DNA from: Candidatus Paraburkholderia calva
GTDB taxonomy: Bacteria; Pseudomonadota; Gammaproteobacteria; Burkholderiales; Burkholderiaceae
Length of the DNA stretch: 58,891 nucleotides
Assembly: GCA_001184395.1 (NCBI GenBank)
Contig: LFLF01000007.1
Location: forward strand, 1-58,891
Direction: 5' to 3'
Of the stretch, positions 11,016-21,750 are shown piece by piece. The position numbers and the translations under genes were made by a program. Every line of letters starts with the position of its first letter. Positions within the stretch are counted from its first letter, which is position 1. The notes beneath the pieces were generated by a model. That model saw only the letters and a list, made by a program, of their open reading frames with translations, ran no database searches and was not told the DNA's origin.

Positions 11016-11867
11016 ATCACGACGACGACTCAAAAACTCACTATCGCATCCGGTGCCCCCGTTGGCGATAACCAGAACTCGCAGACCGCCGGCCCGTGCG
11101 GCCCGGTCACGTTGCAGGATTTCTGGCTGGTGGAAAAGCTCGCGCACTTCGACCGCGAAGTGATTCCCGAGCGCCGCGTTCACGCGAAGGGTTCGGGCGC
11201 GTTCGGCACCTTACGTGTGACGCACGACATCTCGAAGTACACTAAGGCTCAGGTGTTCGCGGAAGTCGGCAAGGAAACGCCGATCTTCATTCGATTTTCA
11301 ACCGTGGCGGGCGAGCGCGGCGGACGCGGCACGCGACGTGCGCGGCTTCTCGATCAAGTTCTACACCGAAGAAGGCAACTGGGACGTGGTCGGCAACAAT
11401 ACGCCAGTGTTCTTCATCCGGGATCCGTTGAAGTTTCCAGACTTCATCCACACGCAAAAGCGCGACCCGTACACCAACATGCGCAGTAACGTGGCGGCGT
11501 GGGACTTCTGGTCGCGTCATCCGGAATCGCTGCATCAGGTGACAGGTGACGATTCTCATGAGCGATCGCGGCATCCCGAAGAATTACCGGCAGATGCATG
11601 GCTTCGGTTCGCATACGTTCTCGTTCGTCAACCGTGACAACGAGCGCTTCTATGTGAAGTTCCATTTCAAGTCGCAGCAGCCGCTGGACAACTACATGGC
11701 CGCGCAAGCAGCCGCCGTGATCGCGGGCGACCGTGAAAGCGCGCAGCGCGATCTCGTCGCGAACATCGACGCAGGCAACTTCCTGCGCTGGAATTTCCGC
11801 ATTCAGGTGATGACGGAAGCGCAGGCCGCGCAGTCGAAGACGAATCCGTTCCTTTGGTTGAGTTCGG
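11016..11867 (+). pseudogene. katA: Truncated, twice-frameshifted catalase
   Basis: The reading resembles a small-subunit haem catalase: [25 protein letters not shown], then [18 protein letters not shown], then [23 protein letters not shown]. Two frameshifts break it. One near 11313 looks like a lost dinucleotide. The other is a 7-bp tandem duplication (AGGTGAC at 11537-11543 and 11544-11550). No start codon is present: ATC/ACG stands where ATG is expected, just after AGGAG. The frame stops at about residue 260 of a normal 480 (QSKTNPF) and abuts the 3' end of ppk2, so the distal half including the proximal haem ligand region is deleted. No active catalase can be made. Confidence 0.92.
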
Positions 11868-12707
11868 TTATTCGACCTTCACGCCTTTGAGCGACTCTTT
11901 CGCAGGCGGAAATTCGAGCTTCATGCTCTGCATCGTGCGCAGCAGCAGTTCGGCGACTATCACGTTGCGATGCGTCTTGGAATTGCCCGGAATGATGTAC
12001 CACGGCGCGTAATCGGTCGAGGTCGCGCCGAGCAGATTTTCATACGTCCGCGCGTAATCGCCCCAGAGCTTGCGCGCTTCGAGATCGGAGACATCGAACT
12101 TCCAGTGCTTGGTCGGATCGTCGATGCGAGCCTGCAAGCGCTCGCGCTGCTCGTCCTTCGAAATATGCAGAAAGCATTTGACGATGGTCGTGCCGTTATC
12201 CACCAGCAACGACTCGAATTCGCGGATATGCCGGTAACGCCGCGCGCATTCGTCATCGTCGATGCTCTTCAACACGCGCGGCACCAGCACGTCCTCGTAG
12301 TGGCTACGATTGAAGATCACGAACTCGCCGGCGGCGGGCGCCTGCGCGTGCACGCGCCACAGAAAGTCGTGCGATGCCTCGCGCTCCGAAGGTACCTTGA
12401 ACGGCACGATACGCAGGCCGAGCGGATCAACGTCATGGAATACCGCACGCACGGTGCCGTCCTTGCCGCTGGTGTCCATGCCCTGCAACACGAGCAGCAC
12501 TCGCCGGTGCCACTGCGCGTGCAGCTTCTCCTGCAAGTCGTCGAGTTGCGCGCCGATGCCGGCGAGCCGGTCGCGGTCCTCGTCTTTCGAGCCGAGTGAA
12601 AACGGCTTCGACGAGGGATCGATCGCGCTCAGATCGAAGGGCTTGAGCTTCTTGTCAGCATCGACGAACGGGACGCGGAAGTCGTCGAGTTCGGGTTTCT
12701 TCGCCAT
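11868..12707 (-). CDS. ppk2: Polyphosphate kinase 2 family protein
   Basis: PPK2 enzymes move phosphate between polyphosphate and nucleotides. The product is 279 residues from the ATG at 12707 ([10 protein letters not shown]), with GGAGG upstream. An in-frame TTG further upstream is less likely. Walker [11 protein letters not shown] is at 76-85, and [14 protein letters not shown] is the Walker B-like segment. YEDVLVPRV resembles the single-domain class III enzymes that phosphorylate AMP and ADP; that subclass call is an inference. The gene is convergent with the katA relic, and the relic's deletion endpoint falls at the ppk2 stop without damaging it. Confidence 0.9.
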   Translation of the reverse strand: MAKKPELDDFRVPFVDADKKLKPFDLSAIDPSSKPFSLGSKDEDRDRLAGIGAQLDDLQEKLHAQWHRRVLLVLQGMDTSGKDGTVRAVFHDVDPLGLRIVPFKVPSEREASHDFLWRVHAQAPAAGEFVIFNRSHYEDVLVPRVLKSIDDDECARRYRHIREFESLLVDNGTTIVKCFLHISKDEQRERLQARIDDPTKHWKFDVSDLEARKLWGDYARTYENLLGATSTDYAPWYIIPGNSKTHRNVIVAELLLRTMQSMKLEFPPAKESLKGVKVE

Positions 12708-12730
12708 TGTTGCTTTTGCCTCCGCCAATG

Positions 12731-12762
12731 AAAACGGGCTGCTGCCGAGCTTAACGGCAGCA
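12731..12762 (-). terminator. Probable terminator of gatCAB
   Basis: The inverted repeat GCTGCCG / CGGCAGC, extended by flanking pairs, has a seven-base loop. On the minus strand it is followed by CCCGTTTTC. It lies about 33 bases past the gatB stop. A second small repeat (CTCGAG...CTCGAG) sits between them. Confidence 0.55.
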
Positions 12763-12794
12763 ACCCTCGAGTCTCGCGCTCGAGAATCGATGCG

Positions 12795-14264
12795 TCAGGA
12801 TAGCTTCTTCTTCAGCAGTTCGTTGACCTGCTGCGGATTCGCCTTGCCCTTGGTCGCCTTCATCGCCTGGCCGATCAGCGCGTTGAACGCCTTCTCCTTG
12901 CCCGCGCGGAATTCCTCGACCGATTTTTGGTTCGCGGCGAGCACTTCGTCGATGATCGCCTCCAGCGCGCCGGTGTCGGAAATCTGCTTGAGACCCTTGG
13001 CCTCGATGATGCGATCCGCCGCGCCTTCGTCCGTGGCTTTTTCTTTCGACATGGTCTGGAAGATTTCGCGGCCGATCTTGTTCGAGATGGTGCCGTCCGC
13101 AATGCGCTGCACGATCAGTGCGAGTTGCGCCGCCGACACCGGCGATTCGCCGATCTCCAGCGATTCGCGATTCAACTGAGCGGAAACATTGCCCATCATC
13201 CAGTTCGCGGCGATCTTGGCCTGCGCCGCGCCCGCCTTCTGCACGAGCGCCTCGAAGTACGAGGCCATTGCCTTCGACGAGGTGAGCACGCCCGCGTCGT
13301 ACTCGGTGAGGCCGTAGGTTTCGACGAACCGCTTCTGCATGTCCGCCGGCAGCTCGGGCATCTCGCCCTTCATGCGCTCGATCCACGACGGATTGATCAC
13401 GAGCGGCATCAGGTCGGGATCGGGGAAATAGCGGTAATCGTGTGCGTCTTCCTTGCTGCGCATCGAGCGCGTTTCACGCTTGTCCGGGTCGTAAAGACGC
13501 GTTTCCTGAACCACCGTGCCGCCGTCTTCGATCAGTTCAATCTGACGGCGAACTTCATACTGAATCGCTTCTTCGAGGAAGCGGAACGAGTTCAGATTCT
13601 TGATCTCCGCACGCATACCGAACTCCTTTTGGCCGACCGGACGCACCGACACGTTGGCATCGCAGCGGAACGAGCCTTCCTGCATGTTGCCGTCGCAGAT
13701 GCCGAGCCACACGACGAGACCATGCAGCGCTTTCGCATACGCGACCGCTTCCGCCGCGCTGCGCATTTCCGGCTCGGTGACGATCTCGAGCACCGGCGTG
13801 CCCGCGCGGTTCAGGTCGATGCCGGTCATGCCCGCGACGTCTTCGTGCAGCGACTTGCCGGCGTCTTCTTCGAGATGCGCGCGCGTCAGGTTGATGGTCT
13901 TCGAATACGCTTCCTTGCCGGCTTTCTCATTGGCTGGCACCTGAATCGTAATCTGACCGCCTTGCACGACTGGGATCTCGTACTGGCTGATCTGATAGCC
14001 CTTCGGCAGATCCGGATAGAAGTAGTTCTTGCGCGCGAAGATGCTGCGCGGCGCGATGGTCGAGCCGATCGACAAGCCGAAGCGGATCGCGCGCTCGACG
14101 GCACCGCGGTTCATCACGGGCAAGACGCCCGGCAGCGCGAGATCGACGGGCGACGCCTGCGTGTTCGGCGCGGCGCCGAATTGCGTGGCCGTGCCCGAAA
14201 AAATCTTGGATTCGGTGGAAAGCTGCGCGTGCGTTTCCAGACCGATGACGACTTCCCACTGCAT
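12795..14264 (-). CDS. gatB: Asp/Glu-tRNA amidotransferase subunit B
   Basis: GatB is the tRNA-binding kinase subunit of GatCAB. It activates misacylated Glu-tRNA(Gln) or Asp-tRNA(Asn) for amidation. The 489-residue product starts at [17 protein letters not shown], the family N-terminus. Conserved blocks include [29 protein letters not shown] and [13 protein letters not shown], and the C-terminal YqeY-like tail ends in [13 protein letters not shown]. The ATG at 14264 is two bases after the gatA stop (TGATCATG), so the genes are translationally linked. Intact. Confidence 0.97.
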   Translation of the reverse strand: MQWEVVIGLETHAQLSTESKIFSGTATQFGAAPNTQASPVDLALPGVLPVMNRGAVERAIRFGLSIGSTIAPRSIFARKNYFYPDLPKGYQISQYEIPVVQGGQITIQVPANEKAGKEAYSKTINLTRAHLEEDAGKSLHEDVAGMTGIDLNRAGTPVLEIVTEPEMRSAAEAVAYAKALHGLVVWLGICDGNMQEGSFRCDANVSVRPVGQKEFGMRAEIKNLNSFRFLEEAIQYEVRRQIELIEDGGTVVQETRLYDPDKRETRSMRSKEDAHDYRYFPDPDLMPLVINPSWIERMKGEMPELPADMQKRFVETYGLTEYDAGVLTSSKAMASYFEALVQKAGAAQAKIAANWMMGNVSAQLNRESLEIGESPVSAAQLALIVQRIADGTISNKIGREIFQTMSKEKATDEGAADRIIEAKGLKQISDTGALEAIIDEVLAANQKSVEEFRAGKEKAFNALIGQAMKATKGKANPQQVNELLKKKLS

Positions 14265-14266
14265 GA

Positions 14267-15760
14267 TCAGACTCCCGATACCGATGGTGCCTTGCGGTGC
14301 CAGTCGGTCGCGCGCTGATACGCGTCGGCGACCTGGAGCATCAGGGCTTCGTTGAAATAGTTGCCGATGATTTGCAGACCGACCGGACGATGCGAATTCG
14401 CGCCCGCGCCGAAGCCGCAGGGCACGCTCATGCCGGGCAGACCAGCGAGGCTCACGGACAGCGTGTAGATATCGGCGAGGTACATCTGCACGGGATCGTC
14501 GGTCTTCTCGCCTAGATTCCACGCAACTGAAGGCGCGACCGGTCCCATGATCACGTCGCACTGTTTGAACGCTTCCTGAAAATCGCGCGCGATGATGCGG
14601 CGGATCTTCTGCGCCTGCAGGTAGTAGGCATCGTAATAGCCGTGCGACAGCACGTAGGTGCCGACGAGAATGCGGCGCTTAACTTCAGGACCGAAGCCTT
14701 CCGCGCGCGACTTTTTGTACATGTCGAGCAGGTCGCGGTATTCGGCCGCGCGATGCCCGTAGCGCACGCCATCGAAGCGCGACAGATTCGATGATGCCTC
14801 CGCCGGGGCGATGATGTAGTACACCGGGATGCTCAGTTCGGTCTTGGGCAGCGACACGTCGACGAGCGTTGCGCCGAGCGCTTCGTATTGCTTCAATGCG
14901 GCGTCGGTGGCGGCGCGCACGTCGTCGGCGAGACCCGCGAAGTACTCCTTCGGCAAGCCGATGCGCAAACCTTTGAGCGGTTTCGACGCATCGTCGGAAC
15001 CGGTCCATGTCTTGCCGAGATAGCGCATGTAGTCTTCGTTTTCGCGTTGCAGGCTGGTCGAGTCGCGCTCGTCAAAACCGGACATCGCGTTGAGCAGCAG
15101 CGCGCAATCCTCGGCGTTCTGCGCCATCGGGCCGCCCTGATCCAGCGACGACGCGAACGCGATCATCCCGTAACGCGACACCCGGCCGTAAGTCGGCTTG
15201 ATCCCCGTGATGCCGGTGAACGACGCGGGCTGGCGGATCGAGCCGCCGGTGTCCGTACCCGTCGCGGCGGGCGCGAGACGCGCGGCCACTGCAGCCGCCG
15301 AGCCGCCCGACGAGCCGCCCGGCACCGACTTCGCGTCCCACGGATTCTTCATCGCACCGAAGTACGAATTCTCGTTCGACGAGCCCATCGCGAACTCGTC
15401 CATATTGGTCTTGCCGAGCGTGACCATGCCCGCTTTGCCAAGCCGGTCGACGACCGTGGCATCGAACGGGCTTGCGTAGTTTTCGAGCATGTGCGAACCG
15501 GCCGTGGACGCCCAGCCGCGCGTGACGAATACGTCCTTGTGCGCGATGGGCAAGCCGGTGAGCGCGCCCGCCCGGCCTTGCGCGATGAGCGCGTCGGCAG
15601 CCTTCGCCTGTTCGAGCGTGAGCGCCTGGTCCACGCCGATGAACGCGTTGAGGTCCTTCGCGGCCTCGATGCGTTGCAGATATGATTGCGCCAGTTCGAC
15701 GGCGGAGATTGCCTTCGTGTCGAGCGCGGCGCGCAGTTCGGTCAAGCTTTTCTGATGCAT
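14267..15760 (-). CDS. gatA: Asp/Glu-tRNA amidotransferase subunit A
   Basis: GatA is the amidase-signature subunit that hydrolyses glutamine and channels ammonia to GatB. The product is 497 residues from [13 protein letters not shown] (ATG at 15760). The Ser-cis-Ser-Lys triad is visible as K75 (PIAHKD), S150 (GGSSGGS) and S174 (DTGGSIRQP), with the same spacing as the Staphylococcus enzyme. It lies between gatC (69 bases upstream) and gatB (2 bases downstream). Confidence 0.97.
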   Translation of the reverse strand: MHQKSLTELRAALDTKAISAVELAQSYLQRIEAAKDLNAFIGVDQALTLEQAKAADALIAQGRAGALTGLPIAHKDVFVTRGWASTAGSHMLENYASPFDATVVDRLGKAGMVTLGKTNMDEFAMGSSNENSYFGAMKNPWDAKSVPGGSSGGSAAAVAARLAPAATGTDTGGSIRQPASFTGITGIKPTYGRVSRYGMIAFASSLDQGGPMAQNAEDCALLLNAMSGFDERDSTSLQRENEDYMRYLGKTWTGSDDASKPLKGLRIGLPKEYFAGLADDVRAATDAALKQYEALGATLVDVSLPKTELSIPVYYIIAPAEASSNLSRFDGVRYGHRAAEYRDLLDMYKKSRAEGFGPEVKRRILVGTYVLSHGYYDAYYLQAQKIRRIIARDFQEAFKQCDVIMGPVAPSVAWNLGEKTDDPVQMYLADIYTLSVSLAGLPGMSVPCGFGAGANSHRPVGLQIIGNYFNEALMLQVADAYQRATDWHRKAPSVSGV

Positions 15761-15829
15761 TGCAGTTCCCTGATGAGCGCGGCGTTTCACATCGCGCGCA
15801 TTACGTTGATTCGACGCAGCAACCTGCGA

Positions 15830-16129
15830 TCACTCGATCACCTTGGGCACGAGATAGAGCCCATCTTGTACGGCCGGCGCCGACTTTTGGAACTCTTCGC
15901 GCTCGACACGCTCTGAGACTGCGTCGTCGCGCAGGCGCAGTGCGACTTCCTCGATCTGTTCGATGGGATGCGCGAGCGGCTCGATGCCGGTGGTATCGAC
16001 AGCCTGCATTTGTTCGACGAGACCGAAGAAGTCGTTGAGGCGCGCAAGCGTCGGTTCGGCCTCGCTATCGGGCAATTCGAGTCGCGCCAGATGCGCGATG
16101 CGTTTAACGTCTGTCAGGGTCAAAGACAT
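15830..16129 (-). CDS. gatC: Asp/Glu-tRNA amidotransferase subunit C
   Basis: GatC is the small belt-like subunit holding GatA and GatB together. The 99-residue product starts at [20 protein letters not shown] (ATG at 16129), the usual length and N-terminus, and ends with [16 protein letters not shown]. It is the first gene of gatCAB and divergent from mreB across about 370 bases. Confidence 0.95.
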   Translation of the reverse strand: MSLTLTDVKRIAHLARLELPDSEAEPTLARLNDFFGLVEQMQAVDTTGIEPLAHPIEQIEEVALRLRDDAVSERVEREEFQKSAPAVQDGLYLVPKVIE

Positions 16130-16502
16130 GATTTTACCGGAGAAAACGTGGACGTTTCCGAATCGAAAACAGCAGGCTGCGACAACCATTTACGATCCTG
16201 GGGGACGCCTTCAAAATGGGGCTGGGAATGGCAAAAACTGCCATCTTTTTCCTTATATACCCCCAAATTATAAGGTATCATTACTCGTTAGACTCATTTC
16301 TGGATCGAACTGTCGGCGGCTTTCTCCCTGAATCATTCAATTGCGAGAAACGTCTGCGTCGGACGCTCCATTCTGCGGTAGATTTCTTCCCGGTTCAGCA
16401 GTTCACGGCGAGCTTTCGCCGTCCCGGCAAACCGTTATTTTCCGCTGCCGTTCCGGGCGCTCAGAAGCGACGAACGGCTACCTAGCGACACAGGATTTTT
16501 GA
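16130..16502. other. Divergent gatC / mreB promoter region
   Basis: These 373 bases separate two divergent operons and must hold both promoters. An AT-rich core at about 16245-16290 (TATATACCCC, AAATTATAAGG) is the best promoter candidate. A 90-codon plus-strand frame at 16216-16485 has no family similarity and is not called. Confidence 0.5.
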
Positions 16503-17546
<1,044 letters not shown>

Positions 17547-17745
17547 TATCTCTTGCTTCCGGCGTCATACGGTCACGCAACACCGACGCATCACGGAAGC
17601 ACAATCCAACTCACCCGCGTAACGCGACGCGCGCACGACCCGGCACACGTCTGGGCCGTTGTCGGAAACAGCGTAGGGCAGGTTCCGCCACGAGCGACAT
17701 AGTCTGCGAGCATTGATCCATCCGAATACGCCCTCGGCGCCGACC

Positions 17746-18879
17746 ATGGAATACAGTCCGCCGCCACTTTTCAAGCAAGGCCCATCCGCGCTCGCGCGCC
17801 TGATTTTATTCGTGTTGCTCGCCATCGGACTACTGGTTTCCGACGCGCGCTTCAACACGCTCGAAATCGTGCGCAGCATCCTCGGCGCGGGGCTGTATCC
17901 GTTGCAACGCGCGGCGCTCGTGCCGCGCGACATCTTCACGGGTGCGGCCGATCTGGCCATTACCAGCGCCACGCTACGCAGCGAGAACGCCAAACTCGCA
18001 CAAAAGAATCTCGAGCTGTCCGTCAAGGCAAACGATGCAACGCAACTCACCGTCGAGAACGCGCACCTGCGCGCGCTGCTGAACCTGCAATCGCGCGCGA
18101 GCACGGACGAGACACCCGCCGAAATCCAGTACGACACGCGCGATCCTTTCACGCAGAAAGTCATCATCGGCAAGGGTTCGCAGCAGGGCATTCAGGACGG
18201 CGCGCCGGTCGTCACCGAAGACGGTGTGATCGGTCAGGTGACGCGCGTGTTCCCGCTGCAATCGGAAGTCACGCTGCTGACGGACAAGGATCAGGCAGTG
18301 CCGGTGGAGATCGCGCGTACGGGTCTGCGCAGCGTCATCTACGGCACGCCGAAGGGCGATACGCTCGATCTCCATTTCGTGCCGATCAGCGCCGACGTGC
18401 AGGCCGGCGATCAGCTCGTGACGAGCGGCCTCGACGGCATCTATCCGCCAGGCTTGCAGGTCGCGAAAGTGCTGCGCGTCGACAAGCAGGTTGACACCGC
18501 GTTCGTGCGCGTGGTCTGTCTGCCGATCGCGGCGGTGCGCGGCGCGCGTCAGCTGCTCGTGCTGCACTACAACGTGAACGTCCCGCACAATCCGATCGAA
18601 GTTGAAGCGGCCGAGGCCGCCAAGGAAGCTAAGGAAAACAAGGGCAAGAGGAAGGGCGCGTCCAAGTCGGCGGCGGCAGCCTCCGGCGCGAGCGGCGCGT
18701 CAGCGGCGGTGCCCGCGGCGCCCGCAGGCGCATCGGTCGCACCGGTCGCACCGAGCGCGGTGGCGGAGAAACCGGCGGAGAAGCCCGCAGTGCCGAAACC
18801 CGCTTCGGCGGCCGCCACTGCGAAGCATTCGAGGAAAGCGCACATGCCCAAGCCCACCGCTTTGGGGACCGCGCGATGA
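17746..18879 (+). CDS. mreC: Rod-shape-determining protein MreC
   Basis: MreC is a bitopic membrane protein linking MreB to PBP2 in the elongasome. The product is 377 residues from MEYSPPPLFKQGPSA (ATG at 17746); an in-frame TTG 33 bases upstream is a weaker start. It has one membrane helix (about 20-37) and a coiled coil (LRSENAKLAQKNLELSVKAN region, about 75-110). The beta domain carries TRDPFTQKVIIGKGSQQG. An Ala/Pro/Lys-rich tail covers the last 100 or so residues. The stop overlaps mreD by four bases. Confidence 0.96.
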   Translation: MEYSPPPLFKQGPSALARLILFVLLAIGLLVSDARFNTLEIVRSILGAGLYPLQRAALVPRDIFTGAADLAITSATLRSENAKLAQKNLELSVKANDATQLTVENAHLRALLNLQSRASTDETPAEIQYDTRDPFTQKVIIGKGSQQGIQDGAPVVTEDGVIGQVTRVFPLQSEVTLLTDKDQAVPVEIARTGLRSVIYGTPKGDTLDLHFVPISADVQAGDQLVTSGLDGIYPPGLQVAKVLRVDKQVDTAFVRVVCLPIAAVRGARQLLVLHYNVNVPHNPIEVEAAEAAKEAKENKGKRKGASKSAAAASGASGASAAVPAAPAGASVAPVAPSAVAEKPAEKPAVPKPASAAATAKHSRKAHMPKPTALGTAR

Positions 18880-19388
18880 ACCGCCCGCAATACATCCTGC
18901 AGCCGGTCAATCCGTACTTCATCACGTTCAGCCTCGCCGCAGCGTTTCTGCTGAATCTGATGCCGTGGGGCCGCACGCTCTTCATTCCGGATTTCGTCGC
19001 GGTCGTGCTGCTGTTCTGGAACGTGCATCAGCCGCGTAAGGTTGGCATGGGCATCGCGTTCCTGCTCGGGCTGCTGATGGACGTGCACAATGCCAATCTG
19101 CTCGGCGAACACGCGCTCGCTTACACCCTGCTGTCCTACAGCGCGATCACGATTCACCGTCGCGTGCTGTGGATGTCGCTCGGCGTGCAGATTTTCGCCG
19201 TTATGCCGCTGCTGGTGGGCGCGCAAATCGTGCCGTTCATCATCCGCTTGATGACGGGCGCGGCGTTCCCCGGCTGGAGCTATCTGGCCAACGGTTTCGT
19301 CGAAGCGGCGCTGTGGCCGATCGCGAGCTTTTTGCTGCTGATGCCGCAACGGCGTGCAGCTGACCCCGACGACACGCGCCCGATCTGA
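18876..19388 (+). CDS. mreD: Rod-shape-determining protein MreD
   Basis: MreD is a small polytopic inner-membrane protein of the elongasome. The 170 residues contain about five hydrophobic helices. MNRPQYILQPVNPYFI is the typical betaproteobacterial N-terminus. GLLMDVHNANLLGEHALAY carries the conserved acidic residue of the family. ATGA overlaps the mreC stop, so translation is coupled. Confidence 0.95.
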   Translation: MNRPQYILQPVNPYFITFSLAAAFLLNLMPWGRTLFIPDFVAVVLLFWNVHQPRKVGMGIAFLLGLLMDVHNANLLGEHALAYTLLSYSAITIHRRVLWMSLGVQIFAVMPLLVGAQIVPFIIRLMTGAAFPGWSYLANGFVEAALWPIASFLLLMPQRRAADPDDTRPI

Positions 19389-19474
19389 GTGCGCGGCCGC
19401 GCGCCGGCGCTCATTCGTCCGCGCGCGAACTACACTTGAATTGCTAACATCGCGGATCGAAACGCGAAAGCTGC

Positions 19475-21508
19475 ATGACCGAAATCAAGAACACCGAGCA
19501 ACAGTTGTCCCGTTTCCGCCTGCGTGTCGCGGCGGCGGGACTGTTCGTGTTCGTCTGCTTCGGGCTGATCGGCCTGCGTTTCCTTTATCTGCAGGTCTGG
19601 CATTTCAGCAAATATTCGCTGCAGGCGAACGAAAACCGCATTTCCGTGGCGCCGATCGTACCGAATCGCGGTATCATTACCGATCGGAACGGCGTAGTGC
19701 TGGCGAAGAATTACTCCGCGTACACGCTCGAAATCACGCCGTCGAAGATTAACGGCACTCTCGACGAAGTCATCGATCAACTCGCGCAGGTCATTCCGAT
19801 CGACACGCGTGATCGCCGCCGCTTCAAGAAGCTGCTGGAAGACTCGAAGAATTTCGAAAGCCTGCCGATCCGCACACGCCTGACCGACGACGAAGTCGCC
19901 AAGTTCACCGCCCAGCGCTTCCGCTTTCCGGGCGTCGAAGTGCGCGCCCGACTGTTCCGCCAATATCCGCTCGGCACGACGGCGGCGCACGTGATCGGGT
20001 ATATCGGGCGCATTTCGCAACGCGATCAGGAGCGGATCGACAACGCAAGCGACGCCAACGATCAAAATTCGGACCACTACGATCCGCGTCTCGACGCCAA
20101 CAACTACAAGGGCACGGATTATGTCGGCAAGATCGGGGTCGAGCAGAGTTACGAGACCGAACTGCACGGCCTGACCGGTTTCGAGGAAGTGGAAGTGACG
20201 GCGGGCGGCCGTCCGGTGCGCACCATGTCGCGCACGCAGGCCACGCCCGGCAACAATCTCCAGCTGTCGCTCGATATCGGTTTGCAGCAGGTCGCGGAGC
20301 AGGCGTTCTCGGGCGAGCGCGGCGCGCTCGTCGCCATCGAGCCTTCGTCGGGCGACATTCTGGCGTTCGTGTCGTCGTCCAGTTTCGATCCGAATTCCTT
20401 CGTGGACGGCATCGATCAGCAGACCTGGGACGCGCTCAACAACTCGCCGGATCATCCGCTGCTGAACCGTCCGTTGCACGGCACGTATCCGCCGGGCTCG
20501 ACCTACAAGCCGTTCATGGCGCTCGCTGCGCTCACGCTGCACAAGCGCACGCCAGGCTGGGGCTTTCAGGACCCAGGCTTCTACACGTTCGGCGGCCACA
20601 CGTTCCGGAACGACGTGCGTTCGGGTCAGGGCTGGGTGGACATGAACCGCGCCATCGTCGTGTCGAACGACACGTACTTCTACATGCTCGCGCACGATCT
20701 AGGCGTGAACGCGATGGCTAACTTCATGAAACCGTGGGGTTTCGGGCAGATCACTGGGATCGATATCGTGGGGGAGGCACGCGGCATCCTGCCGTCGACG
20801 GAATGGAAGCGCAAGGCGTATCGCAAGCCAGAGCAGCAGCGCTGGTATGAGGGCGAGACGATCAGCCTCGGCATCGGACAGGGCTATAACTCGTTCACCA
20901 TCCTGCAACTCGCGCACGCCACCGCCACGCTCGCCAACAACGGCGTCGTGATGAAACCGCACCTCGTGCGCGACATCGAGAATCCCATCTCTAAGGAAAC
21001 GCGCGCGGTCGTGCGCGATCCGAGCGACAAGATCAACGTGCGCCAGCAGGACATCGACTTCGTCAAGCGCGCGATGGAAGGCGTCATCACCAACGGCACG
21101 GCAGCGAAGATTTTCGCGGGCGCGGCGTATCAGGCGGCGGGCAAGACCGGGACGGCGCAGGTCTACTCGTTGCAGGGATCGAACTACAAGGGCCACGCGC
21201 TCGCCGAACATCTGCGGGACCACGCACTGTTCATCGCGTTCGCGCCAGCGGAGAAGCCGACCATCGCGCTCGCGTTGATCGTCGAGAACGGCGGTTGGGG
21301 CGCGGAATCAGCCGGTCCGATCGCGCGCAAGGTGCTCGACTATTACCTAGTCGATCGCATGGAGCCGGGCGCGGAAGCCGCCGCGGTCGCCGCGGCCGCA
21401 TCCGTGACAGAAGACTCAGGCCTGCCAATGATCGACGGCACGCAACCGCCCGCGGCCGTCACGCTGCCCGCATCGGTGGCGGCAAAATCGCCGTCGTTCT
21501 CGCCGTAA
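19475..21508 (+). CDS. mrdA: Penicillin-binding protein 2 (elongation transpeptidase), shortened tail
   Basis: PBP2 cross-links sidewall peptidoglycan together with RodA. The product is 677 residues. It has an N-terminal membrane helix (about 14-40), a pedestal domain, then the transpeptidase with S342-T-Y-K (PPGSTYKP), SND at 397-399 and KTG at 557-559. The catalytic domain is complete. The frame closes with TAA at 21506-21508 inside an Ala/Pro-rich tail. The same frame stays open for 76 more codons downstream, so the tail seems to have been cut by a recent nonsense mutation. The enzyme should still work because the tail is beyond the catalytic fold. Confidence 0.95.
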   Translation: MTEIKNTEQQLSRFRLRVAAAGLFVFVCFGLIGLRFLYLQVWHFSKYSLQANENRISVAPIVPNRGIITDRNGVVLAKNYSAYTLEITPSKINGTLDEVIDQLAQVIPIDTRDRRRFKKLLEDSKNFESLPIRTRLTDDEVAKFTAQRFRFPGVEVRARLFRQYPLGTTAAHVIGYIGRISQRDQERIDNASDANDQNSDHYDPRLDANNYKGTDYVGKIGVEQSYETELHGLTGFEEVEVTAGGRPVRTMSRTQATPGNNLQLSLDIGLQQVAEQAFSGERGALVAIEPSSGDILAFVSSSSFDPNSFVDGIDQQTWDALNNSPDHPLLNRPLHGTYPPGSTYKPFMALAALTLHKRTPGWGFQDPGFYTFGGHTFRNDVRSGQGWVDMNRAIVVSNDTYFYMLAHDLGVNAMANFMKPWGFGQITGIDIVGEARGILPSTEWKRKAYRKPEQQRWYEGETISLGIGQGYNSFTILQLAHATATLANNGVVMKPHLVRDIENPISKETRAVVRDPSDKINVRQQDIDFVKRAMEGVITNGTAAKIFAGAAYQAAGKTGTAQVYSLQGSNYKGHALAEHLRDHALFIAFAPAEKPTIALALIVENGGWGAESAGPIARKVLDYYLVDRMEPGAEAAAVAAAASVTEDSGLPMIDGTQPPAAVTLPASVAAKSPSFSP

Positions 21509-21739
21509 GCGGCGTCCGATCCGTCAGTCACGACGGCGGCGTCGGCTACTGTGAATCCGGCCTCCGTGCCGAAGGCGCCGAAGCCGCCGAAGTCGAATCC
21601 CGCGTCGGCTCTGCCTGCTTCGTCGCCCGACAAGACGCCCGCGCCGAAGAAGCGCCCGAAGGAGCCATCGCCCACCATGGTGCGCGGCAACGAAAGCGAG
21701 GTCCGCACGTACGCACCGTCCGGCGGCATCGACGAATAA
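21509..21739 (+). pseudogene. Stranded C-terminal tail of PBP2
   Basis: Directly after the mrdA TAA the same reading frame continues for 76 residues. It is rich in Pro, Ala and Lys (PKAPKPPKS, APKKRPKEP) and closes with RGNESEVRTYAPSGGIDE and TAA. It lies 11 bases before the rodA start, where a full-length PBP2 would be expected to end. It has no start signal of its own. I read it as the original PBP2 C-terminus. Confidence 0.7.
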
Positions 21740-21750
21740 AGGAAACCGTC

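Noticed and set aside
16216-16485. An 89-residue frame just upstream of mreB
   Set aside because: No ribosome-binding site or family similarity was seen, and it occupies the divergent promoter region.
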